DNA of 34,941 nucleotides from Lysobacterales bacterium (GTDB lineage: Bacteria > Pseudomonadota > Gammaproteobacteria > Xanthomonadales > Xanthomonadaceae). Under the pieces are notes generated by a model. That model was not told where the DNA came from. It did no database searches and saw nothing but the letters and a program-made list of their open reading frames with translations. Below are positions 1 to 7,271 of this stretch, piece after piece; the first letter of the stretch is position 1, and each line of letters begins with the position of its first letter. Both the position numbers and the translations under genes were made by a program. The stretch is taken from the NCBI GenBank assembly GCA_015655355.1, contig JAATFG010000136.1:1-34941 (forward strand). Reading direction: 5' to 3'.

Positions 1-579
1 TCCTCCGGTTCCAGCGGCGGCGGCCTGTTCGATGCGCGCGGCAACCTGCTCGGCATCACCGGCTGGATCGACGACGGCGGCGAGAACCTCAACTTCGCCA
101 TTCCCGCCGAACTGCTGGGCGAATTGCCGAAACGCACGACCTGGCACGCCGGCCAGCCTCTGCCGAAATTCCTGCCCGAAGCGCTGAGCAAGGGCATCGA
201 CGAAACACGCTGGCAACTGGCGTCCTACGACTACGACGAAGGCTTCGGCGGTGTGCCGGTCGAAGCGGATTTCATCGATGGGCACGGCGCGCGCTTCGAT
301 GCCGACGGCGTCACCGTGCAATGGCGCACGCGCTACGCGCCGGCGCAGCAGGCGGACGATGGCACCTCCTTCGACGAGCGCCAGCGCCGCGTGCGCTTCG
401 ATTGCGAAATGCCGCAATACGTGCTGCTCGAAAGCCGCAGCCTGCTCCACGGCAAGCCGGTGCAGGACGATGGCGCTACCGATGACGAACTGGCGCATCG
501 CGGCCTGGCGATGCCGGACACCCATCTGGACGAGGTGCGCGCGGCCGCGTGCGACCTCGACACCCGAACCGCGCCATGA
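1..579 (+). CDS. Trypsin-like serine protease, C-terminal part (5' end outside window)
   Basis: The frame is open from the first base and ends in TGA at 577-579, giving 192 residues of a protein truncated by the window edge. The first residues read SSGSSGGGLFD, which matches the GNSGGPLF active-site motif of chymotrypsin/HtrA-fold proteases, so residue 5 of the fragment is the likely nucleophile. It is followed by a strand pattern (NLLGITGW, then NLNFAIPAELL) like the end of the S1 fold. The remaining 130 or so residues form a separate C-terminal region containing VRFDCEMPQYVLLESRSLLHGKPV and a late cysteine. By eye this resembles the small surface-adhesin-E-like domain seen in secreted proteobacterial proteins, but that is only an inference. 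The His and Asp of the triad would lie upstream. It converges on the PepSY gene, with 15 bases between their ends and no terminator visible. Confidence 0.75.
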   Translation, partial: SSGSSGGGLFDARGNLLGITGWIDDGGENLNFAIPAELLGELPKRTTWHAGQPLPKFLPEALSKGIDETRWQLASYDYDEGFGGVPVEADFIDGHGARFDADGVTVQWRTRYAPAQQADDGTSFDERQRRVRFDCEMPQYVLLESRSLLHGKPVQDDGATDDELAHRGLAMPDTHLDEVRAAACDLDTRTAP

Positions 580-594
580 TTCGCACAGCGTGAC

Positions 595-2133
595 TCAGCG
601 CAGCGCCCAGACGCTGTTCGGGTCACCCTCGCGGCTGCGGCGCATGCTCGCCTGCGCCATGCGCGCATAGGCGATCGCCAGCAGCAACGCGATGGCATCG
701 ACGAAAAAACGATGCCAGTGCCCGTGCCACACGGCGGCAAACAGGTGTTCGCCGGAGTGCCAGCCATCGGCGAACGGAATCACCGCGCACAGCAACGCGC
801 ACAGCCACAGCAACTCGTGCCCGGCGCGCGCCGGCTGGCGCAGGCAGGCCCATGCCAGGCAGGCGAAGAACACGGCGTAGTACGCGCGCGACGCCCAGGC
901 CTCCGGCAGCAACGCGCCGGCGACGAAGCACGCCGACACGCCGGCGACGCAGCCCAGGCACACGCCCAGCGTCAATGCGGCCATGAAGCGCGTGCGCCTC
1001 GGCTGATCGAGCTGCCGGCGCTTGCGCCGCGATTCGATCCACAGCAGGTTGCCGCTGTAGAACAGGAACGCACCGGCCATGCCCAGGGCGAAATACAGCC
1101 ACTTCACCGCGACATGGCCGAAATTGCCGAAATGCAGCGCCTGCAAGCCGCGCAGCATCGCCATGCCCGGCGTCATCGATGTCGGCGCGATGTTGGCGAC
1201 GACATCGCCGTTGCCCGCATCCAGCGTCAATGCCCCCAGCGTGTTGAGCCGACGCTGCTGCTGCGTGCCGTACAGCGTCGCGCGCGCATTGGCGTCGCCG
1301 TAGTTGACGTAGGACACGCCATCGACCTGCAAGTCCGGCGCGACTTCGTGCGCGCGCTGGAGCAGATCGCGCAGCGGCAGCGAAGGCTTGGCGACGTTCG
1401 CCGCGGCCACTTGCGGCGCGCCGTAGAAATCGCGCTCGACCAGCTTGAACAGCTTGCCGTCGTAGACGAGGTACTGGAACGGCAGCAACAGCAGCAGGCC
1501 GATGCACAGCACCGCGCCGCTCCACGCGAACACGACGTGGAACGGCAGCGACAGGATGCCGATGGCATTGTGCGCATCGCGCCACATCCGCTTGAGGTTG
1601 TTGCCGAGGCGCAGCGCGAACAGATCCTTGAAGAACCCCGGCGCGTAGATCACCACGCCGCTGACCAGCGCCAGGCCGTACAGGACGCAGACCACGCCGA
1701 ACAGATAGGTGCCGAAGGTTTGCGGCAGGCCGGCGGTGAAATGCAGGTCGTAGATGAAATCGGCAAAGCCGGTGCGCGCCGGGGTTTCCTGCAGATGGGT
1801 TGCGTGCGCGGCGGCGTCGAGCACGAAGCGGTGCGTGCCGTCCGCCGCGAACCACTCCGCCACCGGCTGCGGCCCCTGTTCGCCCGGCAACTCCAGATAG
1901 ACGCTGGCCGCCGCCTGCGGATGCGTGCGCAGCAAGGCATCGAGCAGTTGCTGCGCACGCGCGACCGGCTCGGCGGGCACAACGGTTTCGCCGCCGTTGC
2001 GCGCCCAGTCGCGGATCTCCGGCGCGAACACGGTGATCGCACCGGCGTAGAACGCGATGAACAAGGCCATGCCGGCGATCAGCCCGGCCCAGGTGTGCAG
2101 CCACAGGAAATGGCGCAGGGTCGCCGCCTTCAT
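595..2133 (-). CDS. PepSY-associated membrane protein, putative ferrisiderophore reductase
   Basis: This encodes 512 residues. The start at 2133 (MKAATLRHFLWLHTWAGLIAGM) is chosen because its ATG overlaps the stop of the upstream gene as ATGA and because the first membrane helix begins at once. The order is an N-terminal helix, a periplasmic PepSY-like region, a helix pair around FFKDLFALRLGNNLKRMWRDAHNAIGILSLPFHVVFAWSGAVL, a second soluble stretch, then several C-terminal helices (KWLYFALGMAGAFLFYSGNLLWIESRRK onward). Helix histidines (LHTW, RDAHN, LPFH, ALHFGNFGH) could bind haem, as expected of the FoxB/FpvG type of inner-membrane protein that reduces iron-siderophores. It is the last gene of the receptor-DUF3325-DUF3649-PepSY set, which supports an iron-release role. 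The substrate cannot be told from sequence. Confidence 0.85.
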   Translation of the reverse strand: MKAATLRHFLWLHTWAGLIAGMALFIAFYAGAITVFAPEIRDWARNGGETVVPAEPVARAQQLLDALLRTHPQAAASVYLELPGEQGPQPVAEWFAADGTHRFVLDAAAHATHLQETPARTGFADFIYDLHFTAGLPQTFGTYLFGVVCVLYGLALVSGVVIYAPGFFKDLFALRLGNNLKRMWRDAHNAIGILSLPFHVVFAWSGAVLCIGLLLLLPFQYLVYDGKLFKLVERDFYGAPQVAAANVAKPSLPLRDLLQRAHEVAPDLQVDGVSYVNYGDANARATLYGTQQQRRLNTLGALTLDAGNGDVVANIAPTSMTPGMAMLRGLQALHFGNFGHVAVKWLYFALGMAGAFLFYSGNLLWIESRRKRRQLDQPRRTRFMAALTLGVCLGCVAGVSACFVAGALLPEAWASRAYYAVFFACLAWACLRQPARAGHELLWLCALLCAVIPFADGWHSGEHLFAAVWHGHWHRFFVDAIALLLAIAYARMAQASMRRSREGDPNSVWALR

Positions 2134-2414
2134 CCCTGCACTCCGATCAGGTGCACGGCCTTCAATCCGTACAGCAATGCGAAGCACAGCAAAGTCGCGC
2201 CGCCGAGCCACAGCCACGCGCGCAGGCCGCTCCTGAACATGAAGGCCAGCGACATCGCCGCGATCCACACCGGAAACGCCAGCAACATCCACGGCAGCGC
2301 GGTGACTTGCTGATCGCCCGGCCACGCCAGCGCGAACACGCCGACCAAACCGACCGTCAGCGGCAGGCCCAGCAGCAGCGCGGCGAGCGCCCTGACTCCC
2401 ATCCCGTCCTTCAT
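2130..2414 (-). CDS. Small membrane protein, DUF3649-like iron uptake accessory
   Basis: This is a 94-residue protein with about three hydrophobic segments (residues 8-30, 38-58, 65-90). Its pattern GVRALAALLLGLPLT, then AFMFRSGLRAWLWLGGAT, resembles DUF3649 proteins, which accompany siderophore receptors and PepSY proteins in many proteobacteria. The start at 2414 overlaps the stop of the DUF3325-like gene (ATGA at 2411-2414). Its own stop overlaps the PepSY start (2130-2133), so the three are probably translationally coupled. An open frame continues upstream to 2672, but that extension is arginine- and alanine-rich shadow sequence over the neighbouring gene. The molecular function of the family is not established. 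The family assignment is by eye. Confidence 0.7.
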   Translation of the reverse strand: MKDGMGVRALAALLLGLPLTVGLVGVFALAWPGDQQVTALPWMLLAFPVWIAAMSLAFMFRSGLRAWLWLGGATLLCFALLYGLKAVHLIGVQG

Positions 2415-2656
2415 CGCGCGGCCTCTTTGCGCATCCGCCGCCAGGCATCGCAATACGGCAACAGCACCAGCACCAGCATCGCCGCGGTCAGGCTGGCGAA
2501 CACGCCGGCGACGATGCCGAGCAATGCGATCGATGCCGCCAGCGACGCCAGCGCGCAGGCCGCGGCCGCCACGCGCAACGCGGACGCATGCGCGCGCGCC
2601 GCCGGCCACAAGCGCTGGTGCGCGCTGGACAGGTAAAGTCCCAGCGCGGCCAGCAA
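2411..2656 (-). CDS. DUF3325-like small membrane protein, possibly N-terminally broken by an amber codon
   Basis: From the first possible non-ATG start (TTG at 2654-2656) 81 residues are open: LAALGLYLSSAHQRLWPAARAH and so on, with two strong membrane segments and the end LPYCDAWRRMRKEAAR. The pattern resembles DUF3325, a partner of siderophore receptors. The natural start appears to be the ATG at 2696-2698, one base after the receptor stop. That frame reads ATG ACC TAG, so codon 3 is an amber stop, after which AGLTAGWLLPALLAALG continues in frame. Either the gene has been inactivated by a point change, or translation restarts at TTG 2656 or another weak codon, or there is a base error. The downstream ATGA overlap at 2411-2414 is intact. 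I am fairly sure of the family and unsure whether the gene works. Confidence 0.6.
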   Translation of the reverse strand: MLAALGLYLSSAHQRLWPAARAHASALRVAAAACALASLAASIALLGIVAGVFASLTAAMLVLVLLPYCDAWRRMRKEAAR

Positions 2657-2699
2657 TGCCGGCAGCAGCCATCCCGCGGTGAGGCCGGCCTAGGTCATG

Positions 2700-4877
2700 T
2701 CAGAACTTGTACGCGGCGCTCAGCGTGTAGTTGCGCGGCGCGCCGTAATAGCCGATCGAGTACAGGCTGCCGATGTACTTCTTGTCGCCGAGGTTGTTGA
2801 CGTTGGCGCGCAGGCTGAGGTTCTTGACGATGTCCCACGCGGCGAAGGCGTTGAACACCGCGTAGCTGCCCTGGCGAACCGGATAGTTGGTGTAGCTGTC
2901 CAGATTCGCGGTTTCGCTGCGCCAGTTGCCGCCGACGCCGAACGATACCGCTTCGTAACCGGGTACGCGCGCACTCAGCAGGAAGTTGGCCGTGCTGCGC
3001 GGCGCCCACGGGTTGATGCGGCCATCGACGGTCGTCAGCAGTTCCTTGTCGCCGGTCAGGTTCAGATGGGTATAGCCGACGACGAGTTCGACGTAATCGT
3101 TGAGCTTGCCGGTGGCCTCGAATTCCCAGCCCTTGGATTCCACGTCCTCGGCGACGTAGTAGTACTGGAAGGTGTCCGGATCGATGCCGGCGGAAGTCGC
3201 CAGGCCCTTCTGCTTGGCATCGAACACGGCCAGCGTGGTCAGCAGGCGCTTGCCGAACCAGTCGGCCTTGATGCCCGCTTCGTAGTTCACGCCCTTGGTC
3301 GGATCGAGGTAGACGTGGTTGATGTCGTACTGATCCTGCGGCTGGAAAATGTCCGAATAGCTGACGTAGCCGAGCACGTTGTCGCTGAAGTCCCAGGTCA
3401 CGCCGCCGTAGGGGCTGACCTTGCTCTGGCCCTGCTCGAACGGCGTGCCGGAAGTCTGCCCGTCGCGGTTGAAATCGGCGTAATTGAAGCCGACGATGGC
3501 CTTGAGCCTGTCGGTGAACGTCAACCGGGTCGCGCCGAACACGCGCTTGAGGTGCTGGTTGAGCGTGCCGTCCAGGCCTTTCGCGCCCACCACCGGCGTC
3601 GGCAACACGTTGCCTGCATACGGGAACGCCGGCAACGCGCCGAAGCTCGGATCGGTGAGGCTGTCGATCGCATAGCTGTATTGCGGATATTCGCTGTAAG
3701 CGAGGCTGGCGCCGAACATCACTTCCTGTTCGTGGCCCAGCCAGTCGAAATGACCGTTGAGGCTGACGTTGCCCATGTGCTCGGTGGTGACGTCGTTGCC
3801 GCGGTACGACCAGCCGGTCAGGCCTTGATGGGTTTCCGGGTCGAGGCCGGTCGAGGTGTAGGCGAAGAACAGCAGGTCGTCTTCTTCGAAGCGCTGGTAG
3901 TTGTACGTCGCCTTCAACTGCCAATTGTCGGAAAACGCGTAGCTGTATTCGACGAAGGCGTTGTTGTTGAGGGTGTTCCAGTAGGTCCAGTCCTGCGCGG
4001 TCGAAGCGTTGCGGTTCCAGCCGATCTGGCTGCCGTCGTCGAGGTTGTAGGTCAGCGCACCCCACATGTTGCCGGTGGTCTGGGCTTTCTGCCAGCCGTA
4101 GCCGAGGGTCAGCGTGCCGCGTTCGCCGACCTGGCCGTCGACCATGCCGTAGAGGTAATCGCGCTTGTTGTCGAGGCCGCGCAGGTACGAGCCGTCGTCC
4201 TCGTGCGCGGCGACGATGCGCCCCGCCCAGGTACCGCTGTCGTTGAACGGCGTGGAGTAATCGACCTGCTCGCGCGTGCTGCCCCACGAACCGTAGCTGA
4301 TGCCGACTTCGCCCTGCGCCTCGTTGGTCGGGCGCTTGCGCACGTAGTTGATCGTGCCGGAGGCATTGCCGACGCCGGTGAGCAGGCCGTTCGCGCCGCG
4401 GATCACTTCGATCTTGTCGTAGCCGAAGGAATCCAGCGCGCCGGTGACGATGCCCCAGCCATTGGGCATGCCGACGCCGTCGATCTGGGTGTTCTCGATG
4501 TCGAAGCCGCGCGCCATGTAGTTGGTGCGGTTGGTTTCCCATTCCTCGACGTTGATGCCGGTCGCCAGCTTCAACGCATCGTTGACGCTGTTGGCGCCGA
4601 AGTCGCGCATCTGCTCGGCGGAAACGACGCTGATCGACTGCGGCGTGTCCTTGATCGCCAGATCGAGATTGGTCGCGCCGTTGCTGACGCGTTCGGCGCG
4701 CTGGGCGACGATCAGCACCTTGTCCAGATCGGTGGCCTTGTCCTTGCCGGCCGCGGCGTCATCGGCGGATTGCGCCTGGGCCTGTGCGGCGAGCAGCAGG
4801 CCGAGGGCCAACAGGGAAACGCGCGGCGTCAGCTTGTTCGCAAGCCGGGCGCGGCGGGAAGAGACGGCAGCACGCAT
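2700..4877 (-). CDS. TonB-dependent ferric siderophore receptor (FhuE/FpvA-like)
   Basis: This encodes 725 residues of an outer-membrane iron-siderophore transporter. The start at 4877 gives MRAAVSSRRARLANKLTPRV followed by a hydrophobic stretch ending AQAQAQ, a Sec signal peptide of about 36 residues. GGAG lies 6-9 bases upstream of this ATG, whereas the frame's first ATG at 4916 has no such site. The plug follows at about residues 55-180 with the family hallmarks DTPQSISVVSAEQM, YMARGFDIENTQIDGVG and KIEVIRGANGLLTGVG, GTINYVRKRP. A 22-strand-type barrel ends in YTLSAAYKF with the expected terminal aromatic residue. There is no N-terminal STN signalling domain, so sigma/anti-sigma signalling is not expected. 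Regulation is likely by Fur through the palindrome at 4936-4952. DUF3325-like, DUF3649-like and PepSY genes follow directly. The siderophore is unknown; a hydroxamate is plausible from the FhuE-like plug. Confidence 0.92.
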   Translation of the reverse strand: MRAAVSSRRARLANKLTPRVSLLALGLLLAAQAQAQSADDAAAGKDKATDLDKVLIVAQRAERVSNGATNLDLAIKDTPQSISVVSAEQMRDFGANSVNDALKLATGINVEEWETNRTNYMARGFDIENTQIDGVGMPNGWGIVTGALDSFGYDKIEVIRGANGLLTGVGNASGTINYVRKRPTNEAQGEVGISYGSWGSTREQVDYSTPFNDSGTWAGRIVAAHEDDGSYLRGLDNKRDYLYGMVDGQVGERGTLTLGYGWQKAQTTGNMWGALTYNLDDGSQIGWNRNASTAQDWTYWNTLNNNAFVEYSYAFSDNWQLKATYNYQRFEEDDLLFFAYTSTGLDPETHQGLTGWSYRGNDVTTEHMGNVSLNGHFDWLGHEQEVMFGASLAYSEYPQYSYAIDSLTDPSFGALPAFPYAGNVLPTPVVGAKGLDGTLNQHLKRVFGATRLTFTDRLKAIVGFNYADFNRDGQTSGTPFEQGQSKVSPYGGVTWDFSDNVLGYVSYSDIFQPQDQYDINHVYLDPTKGVNYEAGIKADWFGKRLLTTLAVFDAKQKGLATSAGIDPDTFQYYYVAEDVESKGWEFEATGKLNDYVELVVGYTHLNLTGDKELLTTVDGRINPWAPRSTANFLLSARVPGYEAVSFGVGGNWRSETANLDSYTNYPVRQGSYAVFNAFAAWDIVKNLSLRANVNNLGDKKYIGSLYSIGYYGAPRNYTLSAAYKF

Positions 4878-4928
4878 CGAAAGCTCCAGTGAGAAACGCG
4901 CCGCGGCAGGTGCCACGGCATCAGCGCG

Positions 4929-4958
4929 ATTCTACATGCGAATGATTCGCATCTTCAA
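4929..4958 (-). promoter_or_regulatory. Receptor promoter with Fur-box-like palindrome in its spacer
   Basis: On the minus strand TTGAAG (4953-4958) and TAGAAT (4929-4934) are separated by 18 bases, a good sigma-70 arrangement. The spacer is almost entirely occupied by the perfect odd palindrome ATGCGAAT-G-ATTCGCAT at 4936-4952 (8-bp arms, one central base). This resembles the GATAATGATAATCATTATC-type Fur operator as it appears in GC-rich proteobacteria. It lies about 59 bases upstream of the siderophore receptor start. Repression by Fe-Fur binding over the promoter is inferred. Confidence 0.75.
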
Positions 4959-4971
4959 GCTTTTGCGTGCA

Positions 4972-5520
4972 TCAATTTCGTGCCAGCCATTTGTCCGCCA
5001 TCCGCCGCAGCGAGGCATCCGCGTTTTCGTCGTGGGCGATTTGCGCGATGTCGCGCCACGCCAGATCGAGCGATTCCTCGCCAACGACGAAGTTTTCGTC
5101 GTCGCCCGCATGCACGATGTAGCGCGCGTCGTAGTGCCAGTGGCCGGGCACGTCCTTGCGCTCGGGAATCCAGTGGCGGTCGAGATCGAACAGTTGCGCG
5201 TCGACGCGCAAGCCGCTCAAACCGGATTCTTCCTCCGCTTCGCGCAAGGCGACGTTGGCCAGATCGGTGTCGCCATCGGCGTGGCCGCCGAGCTGCACCC
5301 AGATGTCCAGCTTGCGGTGATGGGTGAGCAACGCGCGCGCGCCGTCGCGGCTCACCAGCCACGCCGAACCGGTGAAGTGGCCGGCGAGGCGTTCGCGCAG
5401 GAAAGGGTTGGCCGCATCGGCCAGCAACGCCCGGAATTCGGCCGCGATCGCCGCTTGCTGCGGCCAGCGACGCGCGTAGTCGTCCAAGGCGTCGGCCAGG
5501 TTTGCACTGTTGCCATGCAT
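4972..5520 (-). CDS. Nudix family hydrolase
   Basis: This encodes about 182 residues from the ATG at 5520 (MHGNSANLADALDDYARRWP). Longer starts at 5532, 5562 and 5571 are possible and none has a clear ribosome site. A helical N-terminal part (1-45) precedes a Nudix fold. The Nudix box starts at G79 and reads GHADGDTDLANVALREAEEESGL; the REAEEESG core (93-100) supplies the metal-binding glutamates. The first glutamate of the formal consensus is replaced by T85, which occurs in this LGGHADGD subgroup. Proteins of this type hydrolyse nucleoside diphosphate linkages, but the substrate is unknown. It sits upstream of the siderophore receptor on the same strand, separated from it by a dedicated promoter, so it is probably not part of the iron operon. 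Confidence 0.8.
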   Translation of the reverse strand: MHGNSANLADALDDYARRWPQQAAIAAEFRALLADAANPFLRERLAGHFTGSAWLVSRDGARALLTHHRKLDIWVQLGGHADGDTDLANVALREAEEESGLSGLRVDAQLFDLDRHWIPERKDVPGHWHYDARYIVHAGDDENFVVGEESLDLAWRDIAQIAHDENADASLRRMADKWLARN

Positions 5521-5688
5521 CAATCGCACCATTCGAGGGAGCCAGCGGAGGAATTCCCCCATTATCGCCAATCCGGGCGGTTTGACGCTTGTGTGACTGC
5601 GTCGGCAACAGGTATGGTTCGGAACTTCCGTGCCCGGCGCCTGCCGCAGGTGGCGGTTTCATTCCAAGATCTACCGGGGAGTTCGTCC

Positions 5689-7203
5689 ATGATTTTCTGG
5701 CGCGTCAAGCCACTCGAAAAAATTCTCGAAACCGCAGAGAAGAAATCCCTTACCCGCCAACTGGGTGCGGTGCAACTGACCCTCCTCGGCGTCGGCGCGG
5801 TGATCGGCACCGGCATCTTCGTGCTCACCGCCGAAGCCGGACAGAAGGCCGGCCCGGGCATGATGATCGCCTTCGTCATCGCCGCCACCGTGTGCGGACT
5901 GGCCGCGCTGGCGTATTCGGAACTGGCCTCGATGGTGCCGGTGTCCGGCTCGGCCTACACCTACACCTACGGCGTGCTCGGCGAGTTGATCGCGTGGATC
6001 GTCGGCTGGGCGCTGGGCCTGGAATACGGCATCGGCGCGGCGACGGTGTCGGTCGGCTGGTCCGGCTACATGAACGGCCTGCTCGACAACGCCACGTTGT
6101 TCGGCCTCGTCCAGCCCGGCACGCTGGCGCTGCCGGAATTCCTGCGCACCGGCCTGTTCGCCGGCGGCACCTTCAACCTGCTGGCCTTCCTGATCTCCTT
6201 CGTCGTCACCGGCCTGCTGCTGATCGGCACCTCCAAGAGCGCCAAGGTCAACGCGGTGCTGGTGGCGATCAAGATCGTCGCGCTGATCATGTTCATCGCC
6301 ATCGCCCTGCCCGCGGCAGCCGGCCACAGCGGCAACTTCACCCCGTTCCTGCCGGGCGGCTGGGGCAGCCCGCTGGGCGGCGTCGGCGTGCTCGGCGCGG
6401 CCGCGTCGATCTTCTTCGCCTACGTCGGTTTCGACGCGATTTCGACCGCCGCCGAAGAGACCAAGAACCCGAACCGCAACATCCCCATCGGCCTGATCGG
6501 CTCGTTGCTGATCTGCACCGTGTTCTACCTGCTGGTCGGCTACAGCGCGGTCGGCGCGGTCGGCGCGCAGCCGGTGCTCGGCGCCGACGGCCTGCCGATG
6601 GAGCCGGGCAGCGCCGCCTTCGCCGCCGCCTGCAAGGGCTCCGAGGCGCTGGTGTGCAGCCATGAACCGCTGGCCCACGTGCTGCGCCTGCTCGGCCATC
6701 CGGCGCTGGGCAACTGGATCGGCATCGCCGCGATCCTCGCCCTGCCGTCGGTGGTGCTGATGATGATGTTCGGCCAGACCCGCGTGTTCTTCACCATGTC
6801 GCGCGACGGCCTGTTGCCGGAAGTGCTGTCGCGGGTACACCCGCGCTTCCACACCCCGCACGTGATCACCCTGATCACCGGCCTGGTGGTGGCGTTCTGC
6901 TCGGCGCTGCTGCCGGTCGGCAAACTGGCCGACACCTCCAACTCCGGCACCTTGCTGGCGTTCGCGATGGTGTCCATCGGCGTGCTGATCCTGCGCAAGC
7001 AGCAGCCGAACCGGCATCGTCCGTTCCGCACGCCGTTCGCGTGGATCGTGTGCCCGCTGGCCGTGGCCGGCTGCCTGCTGCTGTTCGTCAACCTGAGCAT
7101 GACCGCCAAGCTGGTGTTCGCCGGATGGGCGGTGCTGGGCCTGGTCATCTATCGCCTGTACGGCTACCGCCGCAGCCTGCTCGCGCAGGAAACCGCAGGC
7201 TGA
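5689..7203 (+). CDS. APC-family amino acid permease (cationic amino acid transporter-like)
   Basis: This encodes 504 residues of an inner-membrane amino acid transporter with about 12 membrane segments. The start at 5689 is chosen for the GGGGAG ribosome site at 5676-5681 and because MIFWRVKPLEKILETAEKKSLTRQL is the usual short cytoplasmic lead of YfnA-like permeases. The substrate-backbone motif GVGAVIGTGIF (near residues 32-44) in helix 1 is intact, as is the AYVGFDAISTAAEETKNPNRNIPIG segment in helix 6. Between later helices there is a long hydrophilic loop with two cysteines (AAACKGSEALVCSHEP) absent from the neighbouring paralogue. The protein ends with the LRKQQPNRHRPFRTPFAW motif and two helices. 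It is followed by a hairpin at 7219-7245 and a second permease. Amino acid specificity cannot be read from sequence. The open frame upstream of 5689 is not coding. Confidence 0.9.
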   Translation: MIFWRVKPLEKILETAEKKSLTRQLGAVQLTLLGVGAVIGTGIFVLTAEAGQKAGPGMMIAFVIAATVCGLAALAYSELASMVPVSGSAYTYTYGVLGELIAWIVGWALGLEYGIGAATVSVGWSGYMNGLLDNATLFGLVQPGTLALPEFLRTGLFAGGTFNLLAFLISFVVTGLLLIGTSKSAKVNAVLVAIKIVALIMFIAIALPAAAGHSGNFTPFLPGGWGSPLGGVGVLGAAASIFFAYVGFDAISTAAEETKNPNRNIPIGLIGSLLICTVFYLLVGYSAVGAVGAQPVLGADGLPMEPGSAAFAAACKGSEALVCSHEPLAHVLRLLGHPALGNWIGIAAILALPSVVLMMMFGQTRVFFTMSRDGLLPEVLSRVHPRFHTPHVITLITGLVVAFCSALLPVGKLADTSNSGTLLAFAMVSIGVLILRKQQPNRHRPFRTPFAWIVCPLAVAGCLLLFVNLSMTAKLVFAGWAVLGLVIYRLYGYRRSLLAQETAG

Positions 7204-7218
7204 ACCCCGCGACGCCAC

Positions 7219-7245
7219 GAAGGCCGGCAACCACTGCCGGCCTTC
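7219..7245 (+). terminator. Strong hairpin between the two permease genes
   Basis: GAAGGCCGGCA, loop ACCAC, TGCCGGCCTTC forms a perfect 11-bp stem just after the first permease stop. There is no long T run after it (CTTCTGCATTG), so termination may be partial, or the stem may stabilise the 3' end of the message. The second permease starts 26 bases further on. Confidence 0.55.
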
Positions 7246-7271
7246 TGCATTGAACGTCCTCAGGAACCCGC

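Noticed and set aside
712-2313. Long plus-strand open frame (533 codons) opposite the PepSY and DUF3649 genes
   Set aside because: Its product is rich in R, A, Q and H with no motif and mirrors the codon pattern of the real minus-strand genes.
2697-4892. Long plus-strand open frame (731 codons) opposite the siderophore receptor
   Set aside because: Low-complexity V/A/R/E-rich product with no domain; the minus strand gives a textbook TonB receptor.
5582-5618. TTGACG and TATGGT as a promoter of the first permease
   Set aside because: They are 25 bases apart; the alternative TTGTGT at 18 bases matches poorly, so I do not assign a promoter.
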